64,000 nt of DNA, from assembly GCF_023698535.1 (NCBI RefSeq), contig NZ_JALJCL010000001.1, forward strand, positions 186,001-250,000, read 5' to 3'. Under the pieces are notes generated by a model, which was not told the DNA's origin, ran no database searches, and was given only the letters and a program-made list of their open reading frames with translations. This document shows, one piece after another, positions 17,467-25,947 of the stretch. Positions within the stretch are counted from its first letter, which is position 1. Each line of letters opens with the position of its first letter. The position numbers and the translations under genes were made by a program. The DNA is from Halorientalis regularis. Lineage in GTDB: Archaea; Halobacteriota; Halobacteria; Halobacteriales; Haloarculaceae.

Positions 17467-17773
17467 GCAGGGGGTCAACCGCCCCGGGGTCGAGACCCTG
17501 CGCGTCGCATCCGTACGATTTGAGGGGGAGGAACTCGACACCGACGGAGACGGAATCACGCACCGGCCTCGCGTTCCTGGTTGTCCCCGTTCCCATCGGC
17601 ACGATAACTCAGTGGCTCGTGTTCTGAACAGCAACCGTTCTTCCAGCGGCGGTGATCTCGCCCCACTCCTCGAGAACACGGCTCCGGAGATCGGGAACGC
17701 CCCGGCGATCACACGCTCCGGAGGTTGGCACCGTCTTCGCAATCCTGAAACGGGAGACGGGCGAGAAGGCGGT
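17467..17773. other. Gene-free interval upstream of the presenilin-like gene
   Basis: About 307 nt between a lipoprotein and a membrane protease. All six frames were read. Open frames exist but look like random GC-rich translation (many Arg, Ser and Pro residues, not acidic). A short GGGGTCGAGACCC inverted repeat lies near 17485; it is not part of a tRNA. No clear RNA gene, TATA box or repeat seen. Confidence 0.6.
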
Positions 17774-18826
17774 ATGGAGCAGCGAACGCGGGCGCTCGTC
17801 GCGAGCGCATTCATCGGACTGATCTTTCTGCTCGTGCAGCTGGGGGCGCTGGCGCTGGTCCAGCCGTTCGAGGCGGCCGGCTACCAGGCGGTCGAGGATC
17901 CGAGCGACCCGACGAACACCGTCGTCTACGTCGCGGCGATCCTGATCGCCACCGGCCTGATGTTGCTGGCGATCAAACTCGATGTGGACCAGCTCATCCG
18001 GGCGTTCGTCGTCTTCGCCGGCGTCTACCTCTCGTGGTACGTGTTCAGCGTCGTCGTCCCGAGCGTCGTCACCTACGCGGGATTCAACGTGCTGGCGGTG
18101 GCGGCGGCGCTCGCGCTCGGGGCCGCACTCCTGCTGTATCCGGAGTGGTACGTCATCGACGCCACCGGGGTCGTCATGGGAGCCGGCGCGGCCGGCCTGT
18201 TCGGGATCAGTTTCGGCCTCCTGCCGGCCATCCTGTTGCTGGCCGTGCTAGCCATCTACGACGCCATCAGCGTCTACGGCACCGAACACATGCTGACGCT
18301 GGCGTCGGGCGTGATGGATCTGAAAGTTCCAGTGGTGCTGGTCGTCCCGCTCACGCTCTCGTACTCGTTCCTGTCGGCCGAGACGCCCGATCCCACTGGC
18401 GAGGTCGAAGGCGAGGCGGCGGCCAACGGCGGCGCTCCCGAGAGCGAGGAGGAGACGGTATCGAACGAAGCCGATGACGGGGAAGACGACGAGGCCGCGG
18501 AAGCAGAACCCATGGACCGGGACGCGCTGTTCATCGGGCTCGGCGACGCGGTGATTCCCACCGTCCTCGTGGCCAGCGCGGCCTTCTTCGCGCCGGCGTC
18601 GGTCCCGACCGTCGGCGCGCTGGGGCTGGTCGTTCCGGTCACGGCGCTCGGTGCGATGGTCGGCACCTTCCTCGGACTGGCGCTGTTGTTGCGGATGGTG
18701 CTGGCGGGGCGCGCTCACGCGGGCCTCCCGCTGCTCAACGGGGGCGTGATCGGGGGCTACCTCGTCGGCGCTCTCGTCAGCGGGATTCCGCTCCTGGAGG
18801 CGCTCGGACTCGCGGGCTTCCTCTAA
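17774..18826 (+). CDS. Presenilin/SPP-like intramembrane aspartyl protease (PSH type, family A22)
   Basis: A 350-aa membrane protein with about nine helices. The two catalytic aspartates fit the A22 family: Y162-D163 in LAIYDAISVYG and D258 in the GLGD motif (IGLGDAVIP), plus a GLPLLN sequence in place of the C-terminal PAL motif at residues 317-322. The presenilin loop between the YD and GLGD helices is long and acidic (residues 205-248). Such enzymes cleave substrates inside the membrane; substrates in haloarchaea are unknown. The stop overlaps the stop of the small opposite-strand gene by 4 nt. Confidence 0.85.
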   Translation: MEQRTRALVASAFIGLIFLLVQLGALALVQPFEAAGYQAVEDPSDPTNTVVYVAAILIATGLMLLAIKLDVDQLIRAFVVFAGVYLSWYVFSVVVPSVVTYAGFNVLAVAAALALGAALLLYPEWYVIDATGVVMGAGAAGLFGISFGLLPAILLLAVLAIYDAISVYGTEHMLTLASGVMDLKVPVVLVVPLTLSYSFLSAETPDPTGEVEGEAAANGGAPESEEETVSNEADDGEDDEAAEAEPMDRDALFIGLGDAVIPTVLVASAAFFAPASVPTVGALGLVVPVTALGAMVGTFLGLALLLRMVLAGRAHAGLPLLNGGVIGGYLVGALVSGIPLLEALGLAGFL

Positions 18827-19020
18827 TAGCCGCCGGCGTCGTCGAAACACCGACCGCACTTACTGACGTTCGCCCCGTCGAGTTCGGACTCGACCGCACG
18901 GAAAACCCGGAGGTCCTCCTCGGAAAGATTGTACGTGACGCCACACTCCGTCTGGAACTTCGATTTGCCGGTCTCCTGTTTGTGCACCGTGTTCGTGACT
19001 TCGTTCAGCACGCCACCCAT
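18823..19020 (-). CDS. Small zinc-binding-type protein
   Basis: A 65-aa protein starting at ATG 19020 (MGGVLNEVTNTVHKQETG). It has cysteine pairs or singles at FQTECGV and CGRCFDD, which could hold a metal with the two His residues or through dimerisation. Small CxxC proteins of this type are numerous in haloarchaea and mostly uncharacterised. A perfect 7-bp inverted repeat lies 18-38 nt upstream, suggesting regulated expression. It converges tail-to-tail with the presenilin-like gene. Confidence 0.7.
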   Translation of the reverse strand: MGGVLNEVTNTVHKQETGKSKFQTECGVTYNLSEEDLRVFRAVESELDGANVSKCGRCFDDAGGY

Positions 19021-19037
19021 AGAATACGATATGCCGT

Positions 19038-19058
19038 GCCACAGTATTGGTCTGTGGC
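19038..19058. promoter_or_regulatory. 21-bp inverted repeat upstream of the small CxxC protein
   Basis: GCCACAG and CTGTGGC flank a 7-nt spacer (TATTGGT), a perfect 7-bp dyad. It starts 18 nt upstream of the ATG on the minus strand and overlaps the place where a TATA box would be expected for a leaderless message. It is a candidate operator; the bound protein is unknown. Confidence 0.45.
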
Positions 19059-19155
19059 TTGTCATACCATGCCATGGATGAGTAGTCGGGAGGCGCGTTC
19101 GGACTCGCCCGTGACTCGACGGTATCTTTTTTACGCAGCGGGGGGTCCGGCCGCT

Positions 19156-19353
19156 ATGTCCGGCGAGTTTCCGAGTTCCTGGACCGATCCCACATACGTC
19201 TCCACGGTCGTGATGGTGCTGGCGGCCGGCGCGCTTCTGTTTTACGCGGCGCTGACGCCTGGAAATCCAGCACCCGAGACGGTCGGATTCGTCCTGCTGT
19301 GGATTTCGGCCCCGGCGACGGTCGCGTACGAACTGGCGCGGCGGTTCGGGTAG
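19156..19353 (+). CDS. Small membrane protein with two helices
   Basis: A 65-aa protein with two hydrophobic helices (TYVSTVVMVLAAGALLFYAA and ETVGFVLLWISAPATVAYEL). The ATG at 19156 follows a TATCTTTTTTACGC-containing stretch. Its stop abuts the stop of the OCD gene on the other strand (19353/19354). No family recognised; function unknown. Confidence 0.6.
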   Translation: MSGEFPSSWTDPTYVSTVVMVLAAGALLFYAALTPGNPAPETVGFVLLWISAPATVAYELARRFG

Positions 19354-20388
19354 TCACTTCCCGGTCAGCGCCTGACTGGCCGGGGCGAACTCCAGCGGTT
19401 CTCCGAGGTCACGCTCGAGGGCCCGCTCGTAGAGCATGTGTGCCGCGGCGACGGTCTCGATGGCCGTTCCGCCGCTGTCGAACAGGGTAATCTCGTCGTC
19501 GCTCGTGCGGCCGGGTTCGACGCCGGCGATCACCTCACCGAGTTCGGCGTGGACCCGATCCTCGGAAATCGCGCCCTCCTCGACGGCCTGGATGAACGCG
19601 CCCGCGTCGGTCTCGGTGCGGGCGCGCAGATCCGGGACGTACGTCGCCGTCGAGACGGTCTCGGCGTCCACCTCGCGTACGTCGGGATCGTACTGGCCCA
19701 TCGCGGTGACGTGGGTCCCGTCGTCCAGCAGGTCTCCGTCGAACACCGGTTCGGTAGCTCTGGTGGCCGTGATCACCACGTCGGCCCCTTCGACCGCGGC
19801 CGCGCTGGAGGCGACGGCGGCGACGGTCGGTTCGAGCGCGTCGTTCATCTCCGCCGCGAAGTTCTCGCGGTGTTCCTTGGTCGGGGAGTACACGTCGATG
19901 CGGTCGAAGTCACGCACGGTCGTCGCGGCACGCAACTGGCCGCGCGCCTGCGAACCGCTCCCGATGATCGACAGCGTCGAAGCGTCGTCCCGGGCCAGCG
20001 CGTCGATGCCGACCGCACCGACCGCACCGGTCTTGAACGGGTTCATGCTCGCGCCGTCCATGAGCGCCAGCGGCTCACCACTCTCGGAATCGAACAGCGA
20101 GAGCATGAAGTGGGCGTCCTGCGCACCGAAGCCAGCGCCGTACGTGTACGTTCCCATCGCGCCAGTGTCGGGCAGGATGGCGAGGTAACCAGTAAAAAAG
20201 CCCGGCGGGTCGGCGTTCGGGAGTTTCGTTCGCGGTTCGGCGGGTGCGCCCTCACCCCGCTGGCGGTACCCCTCCCGAACGGCGTCGACGTATTCGGCCG
20301 GGTCGGCGAGGCCGGCGAGTTCGTCGCTCCGCAGGAACAGCGCTTCCTTGTGTGTCGTCATGCCCGCCCGTTCGGACGACCCACTCAT
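19354..20388 (-). CDS. Ornithine cyclodeaminase/mu-crystallin family protein
   Basis: A 344-aa NAD(P)-binding enzyme of the OCD family; members deaminate ornithine to proline, make alanine dehydrogenase-type reactions or reduce ketimines. The Rossmann motif is SIIGSGSQARGQL; typical OCD segments FFTGYLAILPDTGAMGTYTY and MDGASMNPFKTGAVGAVG are present. The first ATG is 20388; ATG 20361 (MTTHKEALFLRSDE) is equally plausible because the family core begins near there. Substrate cannot be assigned: haloarchaeal members are variously annotated as ornithine cyclodeaminase or alanine dehydrogenase. Confidence 0.88.
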   Translation of the reverse strand: MSGSSERAGMTTHKEALFLRSDELAGLADPAEYVDAVREGYRQRGEGAPAEPRTKLPNADPPGFFTGYLAILPDTGAMGTYTYGAGFGAQDAHFMLSLFDSESGEPLALMDGASMNPFKTGAVGAVGIDALARDDASTLSIIGSGSQARGQLRAATTVRDFDRIDVYSPTKEHRENFAAEMNDALEPTVAAVASSAAAVEGADVVITATRATEPVFDGDLLDDGTHVTAMGQYDPDVREVDAETVSTATYVPDLRARTETDAGAFIQAVEEGAISEDRVHAELGEVIAGVEPGRTSDDEITLFDSGGTAIETVAAAHMLYERALERDLGEPLEFAPASQALTGK

Positions 20389-20469
20389 AGGTGTGCTGGA
20401 AGGGTAGTCGCAAAACCGACAGGAGAACGGAACCGGAGAGCGCAGAACTGAGAGGGAACGAACCCGTCC

Positions 20470-20697
20470 TCAGTCGGCAGAGAACTGCGGCGTGTCCCGC
20501 GGGGCCGCCGGCGTGGTCGAGGTCGCGTCGTCGACCGGACCGTTGACGAACATCGCGTGGCCGATCAGACCGATAGCGAACAGCAGCGCGACCGGAACGG
20601 CGACCGTGAACGCCAGTCCCGCACCGAGAAGCGCAGCGCTGATTCCTGCAACGGACACCGGAATGAGACCGAGAACGTAGTCGTAGTAACCCGTCAT
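20470..20697 (-). CDS. Small two-helix membrane protein
   Basis: A 75-aa protein with two membrane segments (YDYVLGLIPVSVAGISAALL and AFTVAVPVALLFAIGLIGHA) and a polar C-terminus (SADxx-type acidic end). The start at 20697 lies close to an AT-rich promoter stretch (CTAATATAG). No family recognised. Small membrane proteins of this size and composition recur in haloarchaea. Confidence 0.6.
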   Translation of the reverse strand: MTGYYDYVLGLIPVSVAGISAALLGAGLAFTVAVPVALLFAIGLIGHAMFVNGPVDDATSTTPAAPRDTPQFSAD

Positions 20698-21169
20698 AAC
20701 TTACGCTAATATAGAGCAGGTGGGGTCATAAATGTTTTCTTGTAGCCACTGGATAACATCTACTATAGGCATCTAATAATTACTTTGAACTTTTCGAGTG
20801 ATTCAACATATCCAACCCATAACTTACAGAGACGGAATCCCACGACTGCAGTCGTCCCCCATCGTTACCCATTTTATCTACGGTCAGGAATTCGGGGTCC
20901 CCCTCCGGACTGGTCCGCGAGGAATCCAACGGTCGTGGAACCGTTCCGATTCTTGCATCGCATCGTCGGAGAAACACAGCGTTCGAGGAGACAGAGTGTT
21001 ACACCTACGATATCGGTTCTGTTTTTACTACTGAGAATATCGCTGCTTTTCCAGCTTTGTCGAGTATATAGCATTATATTGAGTGATAATCTGGAGCAAG
21101 CCCTTATGAGGACGTGCGGGAAATTTCGGATCGAGGCGGACGGAGGCGGCACAGCCGCCGAGGTCACAC
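20698..21169. other. AT-rich non-coding island
   Basis: A 472-nt stretch without a credible gene and with clearly lower GC than its surroundings, especially 20700-20800 and 21000-21100. The open frames here are short and basic, unlike haloarchaeal proteins. TATA-like sequences occur (CATTATATTG near 21072, which could serve the downstream small gene, and CTAATATAG near 20708). No tRNA, CRISPR repeat or IS end was recognised. Confidence 0.6.
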
Positions 21170-21334
21170 ATGAGCATCCACAACACGGACACCGACGACG
21201 AAGCAGGCAACTCCCAGCAGCCACAGTACGCCGAACTCAACATCGGCGAGGACGAGTTCGTCATCTACGACCGGGAGAACCACCAGGCCTGGATCCAGTC
21301 CAGCGTGTCGATCCCGGTCGACGAGAAGTGCTGA
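21170..21334 (+). CDS. Small acidic protein (DUF7331-like)
   Basis: A 54-aa protein missed by length thresholds. The ATG at 21170 opens SIHNTDTDDEAGN, then YAELNIGEDEFVIYDRENHQ and AWIQSSVSIPVDEKC. The segment with E-x-VIYDRE-N-x-x-AW-x-QS resembles a group of short haloarchaeal proteins known as DUF7331; family name from memory. An AGGT Shine-Dalgarno-like element lies 6 nt upstream, just after a GGCGGC/GCCGCC hairpin (21145-21159). Function unknown. Confidence 0.65.
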   Translation: MSIHNTDTDDEAGNSQQPQYAELNIGEDEFVIYDRENHQAWIQSSVSIPVDEKC

Positions 21335-21464
21335 GGCCGACCGTAGGGGGGGAAGGCCTATACACACGTTTCTCTCGATACCACCAGCGATAGCCGCACG
21401 TGACCGATACCCAGATTGCGCGGAACCGACGCGTTGAAGCGGGTCAACGTCGAAGACGTGCCGC

Positions 21465-22760
21465 GTGAACAGTAACGACCGATCGATCGTCGGTCTCGTG
21501 ACGGTCGCACACGCGATGGTCCACACCTACGAGCTGTCGATCCCGGTTTTGATCCCCATCTGGCTCACGGAGTTTTCCGTCATCGACGTGGGGTTCGCGC
21601 AGTTCCCGGTCAACGAGGCGACCGTCGGCGCGCTCGTGACCGTCGGGTTCGCGTTGTTCGGTCTCGGTGCACTCCCCAGCGGCGTCCTCGTCGACCGCGT
21701 CGACGCCCGCGTCCTCATCACGGCCTGTCTGGTCGGGATGGGTGCCTCGTTCCTCCTGCTGGCCGTCTCGCCGACGCCCGCGGTGATCGGCCTCGCGATG
21801 GCCGTCTGGGGCGTCGCCGCCAGCGTCTATCACCCCTCCGGGCTCTCGCTGATCAGCCGCGGCGTCGAACAGCGCGGGAGCGCCTTCGCCTACCACGGGA
21901 TGGCCGGCAACGTCGGTATCGCCGTCGGCCCGCTCCTGACGATCCTCCTCCTGCTCGCGTTCGACTGGCGCGTCGTCGTCGCCATCCTCGCCGTGCCGGC
22001 CGCCCTCGCCGCCCTCTACGCCTTCCGGGCGGATATCGACGAGCGTGCGGCCGTGGCGGCCGCCGACGGCGGTGATGGGAGTACGGACGGCAACAGCCGC
22101 GCCGGGGGCGGCGTCGACTCGCTCGGTGACTTCCTCTCCCAGTCGCGGCACCTGTTCGCGGGCGCGTTCGTCGTCGTCTTCGCCGTGACGCTCTGCTCGG
22201 GCCTGTACTACCGCGGCGTGCTGACCTTCCTGCCCGAACTGCTCGACAACCTGGAGATCGCCGCGCTCGCTCCGGTCGAGTTCGGCGGGCGCACGCTCCA
22301 GCCCAGCCGGTACGTCTACGTCGGACTCCTGATGGTCGGCGTCGGCGGGCAGTTCGTCGCCGGCAAGCTCACGGATCGAGGGCGCCCCGAATTCGGTATC
22401 CTCGCGGGCTTCGGTGCCCTGGCAGTCGTCGCCGTGCTATTCCTGCCCGCAGCTGCGCTCGGTCTCCCGGCCCTGCTGGTCGTCTCGGCACTGCTCGGCT
22501 TCTTTCTGTTTTTCGTCCAGCCGTTCTACCAGGCCAGCGTCGCCGAGTACACGCCGGCGGGGACCCGGGGTCTGTCCTACGGGTTCACCTACCTCGGCGT
22601 GTTCGGCGTCGGCGCGCTGGGCGCGACGCTGGCGGGGGCGATGCTGACCTACTTCGCTCCCCAGCAGTTGTTCCTCGCCCTCGCGGGGCTGGCGGTGGTC
22701 GCCGCCGGTCTCGGGACGTACCTCGTCACGCAGGCGCCGTCGACTGCCGTCGGGACGTGA
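21465..22760 (+). CDS. Major facilitator superfamily transporter
   Basis: A 431-aa carrier with about twelve helices, starting with GTG 21465 because an in-frame stop lies 30 nt upstream. MFS features include GSVVDRVD-like loop after helix 2 (PSGVLVDRVDARV) and a helix-4 region VWGVAASVYHPSGLSLISRG that resembles the fosmidomycin-resistance/nitrate-type subgroup. A long hydrophilic loop separates the two halves (residues 190-220). Substrate unknown. The 3' end overlaps that of the opposite-strand DUF3054 gene by 35 nt. Confidence 0.85.
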   Translation: MNSNDRSIVGLVTVAHAMVHTYELSIPVLIPIWLTEFSVIDVGFAQFPVNEATVGALVTVGFALFGLGALPSGVLVDRVDARVLITACLVGMGASFLLLAVSPTPAVIGLAMAVWGVAASVYHPSGLSLISRGVEQRGSAFAYHGMAGNVGIAVGPLLTILLLLAFDWRVVVAILAVPAALAALYAFRADIDERAAVAAADGGDGSTDGNSRAGGGVDSLGDFLSQSRHLFAGAFVVVFAVTLCSGLYYRGVLTFLPELLDNLEIAALAPVEFGGRTLQPSRYVYVGLLMVGVGGQFVAGKLTDRGRPEFGILAGFGALAVVAVLFLPAAALGLPALLVVSALLGFFLFFVQPFYQASVAEYTPAGTRGLSYGFTYLGVFGVGALGATLAGAMLTYFAPQQLFLALAGLAVVAAGLGTYLVTQAPSTAVGT

Positions 22761-23160
22761 CGAGGGCGACGGTCAACCGCCAGGCCACCAGCAGGATCCC
22801 CCCCACCAGAAACGCGACGATGGCGAAAGTTAGCGCCGCGTTGCCCGGGAAGACCGACGTGGAGCGCAGGCCCTGAGCCACCACGTCTGCCCCGAGCCAC
22901 GCCCCCAGCACCAGCGCCGTCGAGCGCGTCAGGTTGCGGCGATAGTCGGTCGCGTACACGCCCGCCGGAACCGCCACGACCAGCCACCCGACCGCGAACT
23001 GGGCGTAGGTTCCGAGAACCCGCACGGAGAGCAGCGGGTACTCGTGGCTGATCTCGCCCATCACGATGAACACGGCGATGGCCAGCAGGTCACCGAGGAG
23101 AAAGAGTGCCGTCGCCGTGGACGGATCGACGCGACTCCGAACCCAGTCGAGCGCAGTCAT
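22726..23160 (-). CDS. DUF3054 family membrane protein
   Basis: A 144-aa membrane protein with four helices. The sequence around FLLGDLLAIAVFIVMGEISH and LGTYAQFAVGWLVVAVPAG is typical of DUF3054, a small family in archaea and actinobacteria of unknown role. It overlaps the MFS gene tail-to-tail by 35 nt, and its ATG at 23160 lies 47 nt from the stop of the methyltransferase gene. Confidence 0.82.
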   Translation of the reverse strand: MTALDWVRSRVDPSTATALFLLGDLLAIAVFIVMGEISHEYPLLSVRVLGTYAQFAVGWLVVAVPAGVYATDYRRNLTRSTALVLGAWLGADVVAQGLRSTSVFPGNAALTFAIVAFLVGGILLVAWRLTVALVTSRRQSTAPA

Positions 23161-23207
23161 GGGCAGCCGTTCGGACCGAGAAGACTTGGGTGTCCCGACT
23201 TCGACAC

Positions 23208-23789
23208 TCAGAACCGTTTTCCCCCCGCAACGGTGTACTCGAAGCCGGCCCGCGGAATCGACGCGGAGAGGCCCGCCGCCCGAACCATCGCCGCCAGATC
23301 GCCGGCAGTGAAAAACCGCGACTCGAACCCGAACAGGTGTTCGGCGGTGACGAGTGCCCGGCCACGAATCGTCGTCGGATCGAACTCGAGACAGATCAGC
23401 ACGCCCCCGGGTCGGAGGACGCGGGCCGCCTCCCCGAGGACCGCCTCGGGCCGAGCCATGTGGTGCAACGCGTCGAGGATCAATACGGCGTCGACCGACT
23501 CCTCGGCGACCGGCAGTCGGGCCGCGTCGCCCCGGACTCCCTCGACACCGCGCTCCTGGGCCTTGGCGAGCATCCCCGGGGCCGCGTCGACGACGACGCC
23601 CTCGGGCACGTCCAGCGACCGAACGCCCTGCCCGGTGCCACCACCCACGTCGAGGACGCGCTCGACGTCACGGTCGGCCAGCGCGAGCGCGGGTGCGAGT
23701 TTCCTCCGGCGAGTCGCCGGTTTCAGGTCGTACAACCGGGCGACCCGATCGAAGATTCCCACGTCGCCGGTCCGAGTGTCTGATGCCAT
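23208..23789 (-). CDS. Class I SAM-dependent methyltransferase
   Basis: A 193-aa methyltransferase of the UbiE/menaquinone or small-molecule type. Motif I is VLDVGGGTGQGV; motif II/III includes VDAVLILDALHHMARPEAVL, and EAARVLRPGGVLI is the post-III element. The N-terminus GIFDRVARLYDLKPAT also resembles UbiE-like proteins. ATG 23789 is chosen (MASDTRTG); an upstream ATG at 23804 adds five residues. Substrate not readable. It is co-directional with the DUF3054 gene. Confidence 0.87.
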   Translation of the reverse strand: MASDTRTGDVGIFDRVARLYDLKPATRRRKLAPALALADRDVERVLDVGGGTGQGVRSLDVPEGVVVDAAPGMLAKAQERGVEGVRGDAARLPVAEESVDAVLILDALHHMARPEAVLGEAARVLRPGGVLICLEFDPTTIRGRALVTAEHLFGFESRFFTAGDLAAMVRAAGLSASIPRAGFEYTVAGGKRF

Positions 23790-23861
23790 ACCGCGACTAT
23801 TCACCGCGACCCCTTCAGGAGTTCCCCCGAACTAAAGCGGCTCCCGGCCGAAACGCCTGGC

Positions 23862-24401
23862 ATGGAGTACGCGCTGCTGGGGTGGCCCCCGGACGGCCCG
23901 ACGTTCCAGCTGGACTACCGGCGGTTCAGCTACGCCGGGAAGTTCGTCATGTCCGCGACCGGCAAGGCGGTGGTCCGCGACGACGACGCCATCGTCGCCG
24001 CCGTCGCGTTCAACGAGGACCGCACCGACGCCGACACGCTCTGGCTGCGCTACGTCACCGTCCGCGAGGACCACCGCGGCGAGGGGATTGGCCCGCGACT
24101 CTGCCGGTTCGCCGCCGAACACGCACGCGACCGAGGGTACGAACGAGTCCGGATCGCCGTCAACAACCCCTTCGCCTTCGAGGCCCTCTCGAAGGCCGGG
24201 TTCGCCTTCACCGGCGAGGAGACCGGCATCGCCGAACTCGTGATGGTCTGGCCCGGCGAGCGAACGCGCGAGTCCTACCAGTCCGGCCTCGACGTGTACC
24301 GTGAGCGCGACCTCTCGGCGGCCGAACGTGAGTTCCTGCGAGAACGCGAGGACGAGGACCCCCCGGCGACGATCACGTCGGTCCCTGCCGGCGACGCCTG
24401 A
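23862..24401 (+). CDS. GNAT family N-acetyltransferase
   Basis: A 179-aa acetyltransferase. The acetyl-CoA binding motif A is visible as TLWLRYVTVREDHRGEGIGP followed by RLCRFAAEHARDRGY. The C-terminal motif B, with FAFEALSKAGFAFTGE, is in place. The C-terminal 45 residues after the catalytic domain are charged and may be a family-specific extension. Substrate unknown. It is divergent from the methyltransferase and 45 nt before fen. Confidence 0.85.
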   Translation: MEYALLGWPPDGPTFQLDYRRFSYAGKFVMSATGKAVVRDDDAIVAAVAFNEDRTDADTLWLRYVTVREDHRGEGIGPRLCRFAAEHARDRGYERVRIAVNNPFAFEALSKAGFAFTGEETGIAELVMVWPGERTRESYQSGLDVYRERDLSAAEREFLREREDEDPPATITSVPAGDA

Positions 24402-24446
24402 CCCGGGTCGGGAGATTCAAGCGGCGGCCGCGGCTAGCAGGCGGTA

Positions 24447-25427
24447 ATGGGAAACGCAGATCTCCGCGACCTCGCGGTCATCGAAGACGTGGCCTACGAC
24501 GACCTCGCGGGGTCCGTCGTGGCCGTCGACGCTCACAACTGGCTGTACCGCTACCTGACGACGACGGTCAAGTTCACCCGTGACTCGGCCTACACGACCG
24601 AGGAGGGCGAGGAAGTCGCCAACCTCATCGGCGTCGTACAGGGCCTCCCGAAGTTCCTCGAACACGACGTGACGCCCGTGTTCGTCTTCGACGGCGGCGT
24701 CACCGATCTCAAGGAAGCCGAGGTCCAGAAGCGCCGCGAACAGCGAGAGAAGTACGAGGAGCAACTGGAAGAAGCCCGCGAGGCGGGCGACTCGGTCGAA
24801 GTGGCCAAACTGGATTCCCGAACCCAGCGGCTCACCGACACCATCGTGGACACGACGCGGGAACTGCTGGCCCTGCTCGACGTGCCCGTCGTCGACGCCC
24901 CCGCCGAGGGCGAGGCACAGGCCGCTCGCATGGCCCGCTCGGGAACCGTCGACTACGCCGGCACCGAGGACTACGATGCCCTGCTCTTTGGCTCGCCGCT
25001 GACCCTCCGGCAACTCACCTCGAAGGGTGACCCCGAGTGCATGGACCTCGACGCTACCCTCGAGGAACACGACCTCACCTGGGAGCAACTGGTCGACGTG
25101 GGCATCCTCTGTGGGACGGACTTCAACGAGGGCGTCTCCGGCATCGGTCCCAAGACCGCGGTGAAGACGGTCAGCGAACACGGGGACGTCTGGGGTGTCT
25201 TCGAGGCCCGCGACGTGTACGTCGAGAACGTCGACCGCATCAGAAGCCTCTTTCTGGACCCGCCAGTGACAGACGAGGTGACCTTCGACACGGAGATCGA
25301 GCCGGACATCGAGGCGGCCGAGGCGTTCGTCACAGATGAGTGGGGTGTCGCCGCCGACGAGGTCGAACGCGGCTTCGAGCGGATCGCGGACGCCACGGTC
25401 CAGACCGGACTGGACCGGTGGACGTGA
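24447..25427 (+). CDS. fen: Flap endonuclease 1
   Basis: A 326-aa structure-specific nuclease that removes 5' flaps in Okazaki-fragment processing and repair. Conserved segments are visible: [14 protein letters not shown] with the N-terminal catalytic Asp, [21 protein letters not shown] and [11 protein letters not shown] with acidic metal ligands, and [19 protein letters not shown], the helix-hairpin-helix DNA contact. The last eight residues, QTGLDRWT, form a PCNA-interacting (PIP) box. Length fits archaeal FEN1. The gene is monocistronic. Confidence 0.96.
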   Translation: MGNADLRDLAVIEDVAYDDLAGSVVAVDAHNWLYRYLTTTVKFTRDSAYTTEEGEEVANLIGVVQGLPKFLEHDVTPVFVFDGGVTDLKEAEVQKRREQREKYEEQLEEAREAGDSVEVAKLDSRTQRLTDTIVDTTRELLALLDVPVVDAPAEGEAQAARMARSGTVDYAGTEDYDALLFGSPLTLRQLTSKGDPECMDLDATLEEHDLTWEQLVDVGILCGTDFNEGVSGIGPKTAVKTVSEHGDVWGVFEARDVYVENVDRIRSLFLDPPVTDEVTFDTEIEPDIEAAEAFVTDEWGVAADEVERGFERIADATVQTGLDRWT

Positions 25428-25485
25428 CCGGCGAGGCGTGTCGGCTTCCGGAACGCTTTCGGAGACGCCGCCGAACTGACGGGAT

Positions 25486-25947
25486 ATGAACGCCCTCCAG
25501 TCGCGTGTCAGAGTCCGGTGGGGAATCGTCGCCCTCGTCGTCGTCGCGATTCTCGGGGCGATCGTCTACGCCATCGACCGGTTCGTCCTCGAGTTCTCGC
25601 CGTTGCTCGGGCCGGGTTTCGCGGTTGTTCTGGCCCTCCTCGCGGCGGCGTACATCCAGGCGCTGTACCGCAGTTGGGGCTACCGACTCGACGACGATGC
25701 CCTGGAACTGGAACGTGGCGTCATCACGAACGTCGAGACCGCCGTGCCCTATGTCCGGGTCCAGCACGTCGACACCCAGCGCGGGCCGCTCGACCGCCTG
25801 CTCGGGCTCGGGCAGGTCGTCGTCTACACCGCCGGCTCCCGGGGGGCCGACGTGACGATTCCGGGACTGAAACCCGATCAGGCCCGCGACCTCCGGAATC
25901 GGCTCCGGGACCTGGCCATCGAGAGCGAACCGGAGGACGGCGTATGA
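25486..25947 (+). CDS. Bacterial-PH-domain membrane protein (YdbS-like, DUF304)
   Basis: A 153-aa protein with two N-terminal membrane helices (residues 12-32 and 40-60), then one bPH_2 domain: SWGYRLDDDALELERGVITN and VPYVRVQHVDTQRGPLDRLL. The motif with H-V-D-T-Q-R-G-P is a hallmark of YdbS/DUF304 proteins. The ATG of the next gene overlaps its stop (ATGA), so the two are likely coexpressed and may act together as a membrane complex. In Bacillus the related pair protects against certain antimicrobial peptides; archaeal role unknown. Confidence 0.85.
   Translation: MNALQSRVRVRWGIVALVVVAILGAIVYAIDRFVLEFSPLLGPGFAVVLALLAAAYIQALYRSWGYRLDDDALELERGVITNVETAVPYVRVQHVDTQRGPLDRLLGLGQVVVYTAGSRGADVTIPGLKPDQARDLRNRLRDLAIESEPEDGV

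Noticed and set aside
17475-17520. Possible tRNA T-arm (GGGGTCGAGACCC)
   Set aside because: The loop lacks the TTCRA consensus and there is no acceptor, D or anticodon stem.
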